From Eubacterium sp. (GTDB taxonomy: Bacteria > Bacillota > Clostridia > Oscillospirales > Acutalibacteraceae): 5,117 nucleotides of DNA. Position numbers and translations under genes: made by a program. The notes beneath the pieces are model-generated. The model made no database searches. It saw only the letters and a list, made by a program, of their open reading frames with translations, and was not told where the DNA came from. Below are positions 1 to 5,117 of the stretch, piece by piece; within the stretch, counting starts at the first letter, position 1; every line of letters begins with the position of its first letter. The stretch spans positions 1 through 5,117 of the forward strand of contig JAIDEF010000407.1 in NCBI GenBank assembly GCA_029054965.1. Direction: 5' to 3'.

Positions 1-138
1 TTTCATCTGCTCGGCTTACTGCCTACGGGCGAAACCACCGAGCAGGAGGGTTGTACCTACGAGGGGTTAACCTTTACTGTTTTAGAGGTCAGTGACAGAC
101 GAATTGAAAAAATAAAAGTAGAGAAAAATAATGATTGA
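1..138 (+). CDS. CorC/HlyC-family (CBS-domain, transporter-associated) protein, C-terminal end only
   Basis: The reading frame is open from base 1 to the TGA at 136-138 and gives 45 residues, so the 5' part lies outside the window. The visible piece looks like the C-terminal CorC_HlyC (transporter-associated) domain: an LGLLPTGE stretch, then YEGLTFTVLEV and the family-typical SDRRIEKIKVE ending. In the family this small domain follows a pair of CBS domains. Full-length members are either soluble CorC/YbeX-like proteins or carry an N-terminal DUF21/CNNM membrane domain linked to Mg2+/Co2+ handling and long annotated as 'hemolysin'. Which type this is cannot be decided here because both diagnostic regions are missing. 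Its stop overlaps the start of the PhoH gene by 8 bases (ATGATTGA), which suggests a shared transcript. Family assignment is fairly firm from motif recall; exact function is not. Confidence 0.82.
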   Translation, partial: FHLLGLLPTGETTEQEGCTYEGLTFTVLEVSDRRIEKIKVEKNND

Positions 139-1087
139 ACAGATAATTGAGTTTGAAGCACTTGAGCAGGCGGTAAGTTTGTTCGGCAGCTTTGATGAAA
201 ATATAAAGTTAATCGAAAAGGAATACTGTGTATCCATAATATCACGCGGTACTGATTTAAAGGTCGTGGGTGATGCCGAAAATGTTTCAAAGGCAACAAG
301 GGCACTTAATTCTATGCTTATGCTCATAAGCAAGGGTGAAAGTCTTACAAATCAGAATGTAAGGTATGTGCTGTCGCTTGTTAATGAGGGTAATGAGGAC
401 AAGCTAAGCTCTATGAGCAGTGATTCAATCTGTATCACCTCAAAGGGTAAGCCTGTGAAGCCAAAAACACTGGGTCAGAAGAAGTACTGTGAAGCTATAA
501 GGAATAATACAGTAACCTTTGGTGTGGGACCTGCAGGAACAGGTAAAACCTATCTTGCTGTTGCAATGGCAGTTACAGCCTTCAGAGCAAAGGAGGTTAA
601 CAGAATTATTCTGACACGTCCTGCTGTTGAGGCAGGCGAAAAGCTCGGCTTTCTTCCGGGCGATTTGCAGAGCAAGGTTGACCCGTATTTAAGACCCCTT
701 TATGATGCTCTTTTTGATATGCTCGGTGCAGAGAATTTTCAGCGCTGTCAGGAGCGTGGTGCAATTGAGGTTGCACCGCTCGCATATATGAGAGGACGAA
801 CACTTGATGACAGCTTTATTATTCTTGATGAGGCACAGAACACTACTCCTGAGCAGATGAAAATGTTTTTAACACGCCTTGGCTTCGGTTCAAAAATGGT
901 GATTACAGGAGATATAACACAGATAGATTTGCCCGACGGAAAAAAGTCAGGGCTTAAAAAGGTTTTAAAAATTCTTAAAGATATTGACGATATTGCAACC
1001 TGCAGATTTAATCAGAAGGATGTTGTGCGCCATAAGCTGGTGCAGGATATTGTTAATGCTTACCAAAAATATGAGGAGGGAAAGTAA
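131..1087 (+). CDS. phoH: PhoH-family ATPase (PhoH-like / YbeZ-like)
   Basis: This encodes 318 residues, the usual length for the family. Residues 1-80 form an N-terminal region typical of PhoH-like proteins. The P-loop NTPase core follows, with Walker A GPAGTGKT at 133-140, the family-typical LTRPAVEAGEKLGFLPGD at 161-178, Walker B FIILDEAQN at 229-237 with the DEAQN signature, and a sensor-like ITGDITQIDLP at 258-268. The tail contains the conserved F..KDVVRH.LV..I pattern near 293-307. The family is cytosolic and thought to be an RNA-linked ATPase/helicase; in E. coli the relative YbeZ partners with YbeY. The ATG at 131 lies inside the end of the upstream gene (8-base overlap) and has only a weak purine stretch (AGAG at 120-123) before it, so translation is probably coupled to the upstream gene. 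The stop shares one base with the ybeY start. All ATPase motifs are intact. Confidence 0.95.
   Translation: MIEQIIEFEALEQAVSLFGSFDENIKLIEKEYCVSIISRGTDLKVVGDAENVSKATRALNSMLMLISKGESLTNQNVRYVLSLVNEGNEDKLSSMSSDSICITSKGKPVKPKTLGQKKYCEAIRNNTVTFGVGPAGTGKTYLAVAMAVTAFRAKEVNRIILTRPAVEAGEKLGFLPGDLQSKVDPYLRPLYDALFDMLGAENFQRCQERGAIEVAPLAYMRGRTLDDSFIILDEAQNTTPEQMKMFLTRLGFGSKMVITGDITQIDLPDGKKSGLKKVLKILKDIDDIATCRFNQKDVVRHKLVQDIVNAYQKYEEGK
1073..1080 (+). promoter_or_regulatory. Strong ribosome binding site for ybeY
   Basis: GAGGAGGG ends six bases before the ATG at 1087. It is the best anti-16S match of all gene starts in the window and lies within the last codons of phoH. It supports 1087 as the ybeY start and suggests ybeY can recruit ribosomes itself as well as by coupling across the TAATG junction. 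Confidence 0.8.
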
Positions 1088-1590
1088 TGGACACTGTAAA
1101 GGTAATGATTTCAAATGAACAAAAAAAGATAAAGGTTCCAACAGGAATCAGATTGTTAATAAGACGCTGCTGTCACGCTGTTCTGGAGCTTGAAAAGTTT
1201 GACGGCTCCGCTGAGGTTAGTGTTACTTTTGTTGATAATGAGCGTATTCACGAGTTAAATAAGCAGTACAGAAATATTGACAGGGAAACGGATGTGCTGT
1301 CTTTTCCACTTGGTGAAAACGGTGTTTATGACACTAATCTTGACACAGGTGCAAAAATGCTTGGTGACATAGTTATTTCTATTGAAAAGGCGGTGGAGCA
1401 GGCCGAATTATATAACCATCCGCTGCAAAGAGAAATAGGCTTTTTAACCGTTCACTCAATGCTGCATCTTTTGGGTTATGACCACGAGGCCGGCGGTCTT
1501 GAAGAGGTACATATGCGTGAAAAGGAAGAAACAGTGCTTACACAAATCGGCTGGAAACGTGACAACAGCTACTATATGGGTGACGAATAA
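1087..1590 (+). CDS. ybeY: Endoribonuclease YbeY (16S rRNA maturation / ribosome quality control)
   Basis: This encodes 167 residues, normal for the UPF0054/YbeY family. The metal-binding signature is HSMLHLLGYDH at 123-133, giving the three zinc ligands H123, H127 and H133 of the H-x3-H-x5-H pattern. The upstream family motif RETDVLSFP is at 66-74, followed by GDIVIS at 93-98. YbeY is a single-strand endoribonuclease / metal-dependent hydrolase fold protein needed for 16S rRNA 3'-end maturation and 70S quality control in the bacteria studied. The second motif residue is Ser here where many family members have Gly (HGxLHL); the ligand residues are unaffected. The gene sits between its usual partner phoH and era, with TAATG overlaps on both sides, which fits a ribosome-maturation operon. 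Confidence 0.96.
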   Translation: MDTVKVMISNEQKKIKVPTGIRLLIRRCCHAVLELEKFDGSAEVSVTFVDNERIHELNKQYRNIDRETDVLSFPLGENGVYDTNLDTGAKMLGDIVISIEKAVEQAELYNHPLQREIGFLTVHSMLHLLGYDHEAGGLEEVHMREKEETVLTQIGWKRDNSYYMGDE

Positions 1591-2477
1591 TGACTAAAAC
1601 CGCTTTTATTGCCATTGTCGGCAAGCCCAATGTGGGCAAATCTTCAATACTTAACAAAATACTCGGTCAGAAAATTGCTATTGTTTCATCAAAGCCGCAG
1701 ACAACCAGAACTAAGATAATGGGTGTTCTTACAGAGGATGAAACACAGCTTGTTTTTACTGACACACCGGGCTTTCACATTGCACATAACAAGCTTGGCG
1801 AAAAAATGAATGAGGCTGTTGGTGACACCGTCGGCGGTGTTGATGCCTGTCTGTTTATCGTTGAGCCGAAGGGTAAGCTCAATGAACAGGAGCTGCAGCT
1901 TATTGAAATGTTCAAAAAGCAGAAATGTCCTGTTATTCTTGCAATCAATAAAATTGATATGATAGCCGATAAAAAGGAACTGCTTGAAAGAATTGTTGAG
2001 CTTAACTCAATGTTTGACTTCACTGCAGTTGTTCCTGTCAGCGCAACTGAGGGCGACCATGTTGATGAGCTTATTGATGAGCTTAAAAAGCTTGCCTTTG
2101 AGTCACCCCATTTTTTTCCTGACGATACACTCACAGATCAGCCTGAGCGTGTTCTGGCGGCTGAAATTATCCGTGAAAAAATCTTAAGACTGATGGATAA
2201 GGAAATTCCGCACGGTATTGCAGTGGCAGTTGAAAAAATGCGTGAGCGTGATGACAAGGATATACTTGATATAGAAGCTACAATCTATTGCGAAAGGGAA
2301 AGCCATAAGGGTATGGTCATCGGTAAAAATGGCGCTATGCTCAAAAAAGTTTCAACCTATGCAAGGCAGGATTTGGAAAGCTTTTTCCAGATTAAGGTTA
2401 ATCTTCACTGTTGGGTAAAGGTCAAGCTTGACTGGCGAAACCGTGAGGGCTTAATCCATAATTTCGGATTGGATTAA
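1590..2477 (+). CDS. era: GTPase Era (30S subunit assembly)
   Basis: This encodes 295 residues, close to the usual 295-301. The N-terminal GTPase domain has G1 GKPNVGKS at 11-18, a G2/effector region with QTTR at 37-40, G3 DTPG at 58-61, G4 NKID at 120-123 and G5 SAT at 151-153. The C-terminal KH RNA-binding domain has ERESHKGMVIGKNG at 235-248, including the IGKNG loop, and ends with the Era-typical W.KVK.DWR (275-283). In the family Era binds the 3' end of 16S rRNA and acts in 30S assembly, coupling it to growth; it is usually essential. The start shares one base with the ybeY stop (TAATG), and GGGTGA at 1578-1583 is a suitably spaced ribosome binding site. It is the last gene before the only real gap in the window. 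Confidence 0.97.
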   Translation: MTKTAFIAIVGKPNVGKSSILNKILGQKIAIVSSKPQTTRTKIMGVLTEDETQLVFTDTPGFHIAHNKLGEKMNEAVGDTVGGVDACLFIVEPKGKLNEQELQLIEMFKKQKCPVILAINKIDMIADKKELLERIVELNSMFDFTAVVPVSATEGDHVDELIDELKKLAFESPHFFPDDTLTDQPERVLAAEIIREKILRLMDKEIPHGIAVAVEKMRERDDKDILDIEATIYCERESHKGMVIGKNGAMLKKVSTYARQDLESFFQIKVNLHCWVKVKLDWRNREGLIHNFGLD

Positions 2478-2494
2478 TTTAACATAACTAATTG

Positions 2495-2525
2495 CACCGC
2501 CATAGTATAAAATAACTGTGGGGTG
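2495..2525 (+). promoter_or_regulatory. Imperfect RNA hairpin overlapping the yqzL ribosome binding site
   Basis: The left arm CACC-(G)-CCATAG (2495-2505) can pair with the right arm CTGTGGGGTG (2516-2525). This gives ten pairs including one G-U, one bulged G at 2499, and a ten-base A/T-only loop (2506-2515). The right arm contains GGGGTG at 2520-2525, the only plausible Shine-Dalgarno for the ATG at 2532 (six-base spacer). A short T-rich run (TTATTT, 2526-2531) follows. The hairpin could mask translation starts, act as a leaky terminator/attenuator after era, or protect a processed 5' end. The pairing is seen in the sequence; the function is inference. Confidence 0.4.
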
Positions 2526-2531
2526 TTATTT

Positions 2532-2672
2532 ATGGATGATAAATGGAAAGAATTCTGGAGCAGCGGCTCTGTTAACGATTATTTAAGTTATAAGGAAAAT
2601 GAAAAGGTGAGTGATGATGGCAACCACTACCAAGGGCTTAGTAATAAGGGAGCAGACAATAGGGGAGAGTGA
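2532..2672 (+). CDS. yqzL: YqzL-like small protein
   Basis: A 46-codon frame starts at ATG 2532, six bases after GGGGTG, and stops at TGA 2670-2672. The N-terminal half carries what I recognise as the YqzL pattern: W5-K-E-F8, then G12-S-V-N-D-Y17-L18-S-Y20-K21, equivalent to the W..F..TG....YL.YK core of the family. The position between era and recO is exactly where yqzL lies in Bacillus and many Clostridia. The function of YqzL is not known to me. The last 18 residues are hydrophilic (Asp, Asn, Gly, Lys) and are encoded in the DNA that also encodes the RecO N-terminus in another frame, so this tail is probably constrained by recO and not by its own role. No signal peptide or membrane segment is visible. 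The call rests on motif plus position; a gene this short could be missed by automatic annotation. Confidence 0.78.
   Translation: MDDKWKEFWSSGSVNDYLSYKENEKVSDDGNHYQGLSNKGADNRGE
2604..2610 (+). promoter_or_regulatory. Ribosome binding site that decides the recO start
   Basis: AAGGTGA lies directly before three consecutive possible start codons: GTG 2611, ATG 2614 and ATG 2617. The spacers are zero, three and six bases respectively, so ATG 2617 is best placed and GTG 2611 is implausible. The site is inside the yqzL coding region. Confidence 0.65.
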
Positions 2673-3351
2673 CCGTTTAGTTACTCTCCTTACTGCTGAT
2701 TATGGGCTTGTACGTGCCTTTGTTCGCGGTGCAAAGCAGATTAAAAACAGACTTGCATCATCCACATCACTTTTTGCTTACAGTGATTTTTCACTTTACC
2801 GAGGAAAAGATGCTTTTATAGTTGACAATGCCACACCTATTGAGGTGTTTTTTGATTTAAGGTTTGATATTGTTAAGCTGTCGCTTGCTCAGTATTTTGC
2901 ACAGCTTGCCTATGAGGTGGGCGAGGAGGAGCAGCCTGCAGCCGAAATGCTTTCGGTTATGCTTAATTCACTTCATCTGCTTTGTAACAGCAGTAAGGAT
3001 ATAAGACTTATTAAAGCCGCCGTTGAGTTCAGGCTAATGTCCCTTGGCGGCTATATGCCAAGCATTTTAGCCTGTGCAAAGTGTTCTGCATATGAAACTG
3101 ATTTAATGTATTTTGATACGATGAATGGCTTGATTTATTGTGAAAACTGTGGTGCTCCGGGCTCAACACCATGTCCTAAAAATGTTATAACAGCCATTCG
3201 GTTTATTTGTCTTACAGAGCCTAAAAAGATTTTTTCATTTTCGCTCAGTGAGGAGAATCTTAACCTTTTATGCGACATCAGCGAAAAATATATGATGTCA
3301 AGAATTCAAAAGAATTTGCCGACGTTAGCGTTTTATAAAGGAATATTATAA
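2617..3351 (+). CDS. recO: DNA repair / recombination mediator RecO
   Basis: From ATG 2617 this encodes 244 residues, within the usual RecO range. The N-terminal OB-fold region (about 1-80) opens with the family pattern TKGLVIREQTIGESDRLVTLLT at 5-26, including GESD. A helical domain follows, with a four-cysteine zinc-binding site: CAKC (C153, C156) and CENC (C175, C178). RecO anneals SSB-coated single strands and, with RecR, loads RecA in the RecFOR pathway in the cytoplasm. The in-frame alternatives at 2611 (GTG) and 2614 (ATG) would add only one or two residues; ribosome-site spacing favours 2617. The first 56 bases overlap yqzL in another frame, so translation is likely coupled. The stop shares one base with the mutS2 start. 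All four Cys ligands are present, although some RecO proteins lack them. Confidence 0.95.
   Translation: MATTTKGLVIREQTIGESDRLVTLLTADYGLVRAFVRGAKQIKNRLASSTSLFAYSDFSLYRGKDAFIVDNATPIEVFFDLRFDIVKLSLAQYFAQLAYEVGEEEQPAAEMLSVMLNSLHLLCNSSKDIRLIKAAVEFRLMSLGGYMPSILACAKCSAYETDLMYFDTMNGLIYCENCGAPGSTPCPKNVITAIRFICLTEPKKIFSFSLSEENLNLLCDISEKYMMSRIQKNLPTLAFYKGIL
2664..2689 (+). other. Stem-loop at the yqzL stop, inside the recO 5' coding region
   Basis: GGAGAGTGA (2664-2672) pairs with TTACTCTCC (2681-2689) in nine pairs with one G-U. Two further G-U pairs are possible at the base (2662-2663 with 2690-2691), and the loop is the eight bases 2673-2680. The left arm ends exactly at the yqzL TGA. The sequence also encodes the conserved ESDRLVTL segment of RecO, so chance and protein constraint may explain it. 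The pairing is seen in the sequence; any role in yqzL/recO translation is inference. Confidence 0.3.
3337..3342 (+). promoter_or_regulatory. Ribosome binding site for mutS2
   Basis: AAAGGA is followed by an eight-base A/T spacer before the ATG at 3351. It lies in the last recO codons and supports 3351 as the start, with the TAATG junction giving coupling to recO. Confidence 0.6.
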
Positions 3352-5117
3352 TGGATAAAAATTTTAAAACACTTGAACTGGATATTATTTTAGAAAAGCT
3401 GGCGAATGAATGTACCTGTGACGATGCGAAGGACTTAGCGCTCGGCTTAAAGCCGTGTACTGATTTAAGCGAAGTTGAGCTTTTGCTCAGTCAGACAGAG
3501 GATGCTTTTTCTCTTCTTGCACGCTTCGGCGGTCCATCGTTCTCCGGACTTAAAAATGTTAATAATCCGCTGCACAGAGCGGCGGCAGGTGGCTCGCTTA
3601 ATCCTAAAGAGCTGCTTGATATAGGATGCTGCTTAAGATCAATCCGTGCCCTTGATGAATGGCATGGCCATTGCAGCGGTGTCAGAACAAATCTTGATTT
3701 TTTCTTTGAGGGTATTACAACAAACAAATACCTTGAAACAAAGATTTTTACATCCATCATCAGCGAAGAGGAAATTGCTGATAAAGCCAGCGAGCTTTTA
3801 GCAGACATAAGAAGAAAAATCAGGTCAAAGGAAAGCTCAATCCGTGAAAAGCTTGACAGTATGCTTCATTCTGCCCACTATCAGCAATATCTGCAGGAGG
3901 CTATTGTTACTCAGCGTAACGGTCGCTTTGTTGTGCCTGTTAAGGCAGAGCACAGGGGGAATGTTCCGGGTCTTGTTCACGATACATCTTCAACAGGTGC
4001 CACTGTGTTTGTTGAGCCTTCCTCTGTTGTCGATGCAAACAATGATATAAAGGTGCTGCAAGGCAAAGAGCGTGACGAGATTATGCGTATACTTTTTGAG
4101 CTTTCTGCTGAATCGGGAGAGTTTGCTGAGAGTATTAAGCATTCCTTTAATTGTGCTGTTATGCTTAATCTAATTTTTGCCAAGGCACATCTTGCATATA
4201 AGATGAAAGCGACAAAACCGCTCCTTAATAATGAGGGTATAATTCAGTTGAAAAAAGCACGTCATCCCCTTATTGATAAAAATAAGGTTGTTCCTACGGA
4301 TATTACTTTAGGCGAGGAATATGACACGCTCGTAATCACAGGACCCAATACAGGCGGTAAAACTGTTACATTAAAAACGCTTGGCTTGTTAAGTGCAATG
4401 GCAATGTGCGGTCTTTTGATTCCTGTTGCTGACAGGTCAAGACTTGCGTTGTTCGATAAAATTCTTGTTGATATAGGCGACGAACAGAGCATTGCTCAGT
4501 CACTTTCAACCTTTTCAGCACATATGGTTAATATTATTGAGATTATGTCAAAGGCTGATGATAATTCACTTGTACTTATTGATGAGCTTGGTGCAGGTAC
4601 TGACCCTATTGAGGGTGCGGCACTTGCTGTATCTATTATAGAAAAGCTAAGGTCACAGGGTGCAACAATTGCTTCTACAACCCATTATGCAGAGCTTAAG
4701 GCATATGCTCTTGAAACAGCAGGTGTAATTAACGGCTGTTGTGAGTTCGATGTTGATACCTTAAGACCTACATACAGACTGCTTATTGGCGTTCCCGGAA
4801 GATCAAATGCTTTTGCAATCACCACACATCTTGGTATGGATAAATCAGTTATTGACAATGCAATGGCAATTGTAGGAAGTGATAATCGTGATTTTGAAGC
4901 AGTGCTTGAAAAGCTTGAAGAGTCAAGGCAGGCACTGGAGGATGAACGCAAAATTGCCGAGGAAATGACGGCAAGAGCGAAGAAGATTGAGGCAAGAGCA
5001 CAGAGCGAGAAGGAGAAAATAGAAAGCCTTAAGCAGCGTGGGCTTGACAAGGCTAAGCGTGAGGCGGAAAAGCTGATTGATGCTGCAAAACGTAAATCAA
5101 GCGAATTTCTGCTTGAG
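3351..5117 (+). CDS. mutS2: Endonuclease MutS2, 3'-truncated by the window edge
   Basis: The frame is open from ATG 3351 to the last base: 589 codons and no stop, against roughly 780-800 residues in the family. The N-terminal/core region has GGSLNPKELL, GRFVVPVKAEHRG (around 191-203) and VHDTSSTGATVFVEP (209-223). The MutS ATPase follows, with Walker A GPNTGGKT 331-338, the STFSAHM loop 386-392, Walker B VLIDELGAGTDP 408-419 and STTH 442-445. GVPGRSNAF at 480-488 is a MutS2 hallmark. A long charged coiled coil runs from about 515 to the edge. The mismatch-recognition domain of MutS is absent, as expected for MutS2. The C-terminal Smr nuclease domain would lie beyond the window and cannot be confirmed. 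MutS2 is known for suppressing homologous recombination in some species and for acting on collided ribosomes in Bacillus subtilis. The start is joined to recO by TAATG. Confidence 0.95.
   Translation, partial: MDKNFKTLELDIILEKLANECTCDDAKDLALGLKPCTDLSEVELLLSQTEDAFSLLARFGGPSFSGLKNVNNPLHRAAAGGSLNPKELLDIGCCLRSIRALDEWHGHCSGVRTNLDFFFEGITTNKYLETKIFTSIISEEEIADKASELLADIRRKIRSKESSIREKLDSMLHSAHYQQYLQEAIVTQRNGRFVVPVKAEHRGNVPGLVHDTSSTGATVFVEPSSVVDANNDIKVLQGKERDEIMRILFELSAESGEFAESIKHSFNCAVMLNLIFAKAHLAYKMKATKPLLNNEGIIQLKKARHPLIDKNKVVPTDITLGEEYDTLVITGPNTGGKTVTLKTLGLLSAMAMCGLLIPVADRSRLALFDKILVDIGDEQSIAQSLSTFSAHMVNIIEIMSKADDNSLVLIDELGAGTDPIEGAALAVSIIEKLRSQGATIASTTHYAELKAYALETAGVINGCCEFDVDTLRPTYRLLIGVPGRSNAFAITTHLGMDKSVIDNAMAIVGSDNRDFEAVLEKLEESRQALEDERKIAEEMTARAKKIEARAQSEKEKIESLKQRGLDKAKREAEKLIDAAKRKSSEFLLE

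Noticed and set aside
65..72. GGTTAACC perfect 8-base palindrome
   Set aside because: Short, lies in the coding region of the CorC/HlyC domain, and has no partner site; consistent with chance.
1453..1485. YbeY metal motif with Ser in place of the common Gly (HSMLHL)
   Set aside because: The three His ligands are intact and, as I recall it, Ser occurs at this position in other Clostridial YbeY proteins; not evidence of lost activity.
1775..2134. 119-codon open frame on the minus strand opposite era
   Set aside because: Ser/Ile/Leu-rich with no recognisable motif, and fully antisense to a clearly conserved gene; a codon-bias shadow.
1984..2187. Plus-strand 67-codon frame inside era
   Set aside because: Out of frame with an intact, full-length Era; Leu/Ser-rich and motif-free.
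2478..2513. Possible sigma-A promoter between era and yqzL (TTTAAC at 2478-2483 with CATAGT at 2501-2506, or TTGCAC at 2492-2497 with TATAAA at 2506-2511)
   Set aside because: The first pair has correct spacing but poor matches; the second has good-looking boxes but only an eight-base spacer. Not enough to call a promoter.
3491..3808. 105-codon open frame on the minus strand opposite the mutS2 N-terminal region
   Set aside because: The plus-strand mutS2 frame is continuous and conserved through it; low-complexity shadow.
4685..5050. 121-codon open frame on the minus strand opposite mutS2
   Set aside because: Its Ser/Leu-rich composition is the expected complement of the Lys/Glu/Ala-rich coiled coil; no own ribosome site or motif seen.

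Overview
The window is a compact, fully plus-strand chromosomal block from a low-to-mid GC Gram-positive bacterium. The protein sequences and the era-yqzL-recO order point to Firmicutes. The recO-mutS2 continuation, and the lack of yqfF, dgkA and cdd between phoH and era, suggest class Clostridia, possibly Oscillospirales/Ruminococcaceae; that finer placement is inference from gene order and style, not from a marker tree. TGA, TAA and ATG are used as in a standard bacterial code. No mobile elements, CRISPR, tRNA or rRNA are visible.

Layout: (1) 1-138, the last 45 codons of a CorC/HlyC-type protein; (2) 131-1087, a PhoH-family ATPase (YbeZ-like); (3) 1087-1590, ybeY endoribonuclease / 16S rRNA maturation factor; (4) 1590-2477, era GTPase; (5) a 54-base gap holding an imperfect hairpin whose 3' arm contains a Shine-Dalgarno sequence; (6) 2532-2672, a 46-codon yqzL-like small gene; (7) 2617-3351, recO, which begins inside yqzL in another frame; (8) 3351-5117, mutS2, running off the right edge after 589 codons.

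The genes are packed as one transcription and translation unit. Three junctions (phoH/ybeY, ybeY/era, recO/mutS2) are the same TAATG one-base stop-start overlap, the first is an 8-base overlap, and yqzL/recO overlap by 56 bases. The only non-coding space is between era and yqzL. YbeY and Era act in 16S rRNA / 30S maturation, PhoH/YbeZ is the usual YbeY partner, and MutS2 has been linked to rescue of collided ribosomes as well as to recombination control. RecO is the recombination mediator. The block therefore joins ribosome maturation with DNA recombination functions, as in many Firmicutes. These are all known families. The points most worth a second look are the hairpin at the yqzL start, the second hairpin at the yqzL stop inside recO, the dual-coding overlap, and the CorC-PhoH-YbeY trio, which resembles the E. 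coli ybeZ-ybeY-ybeX set in a different order.
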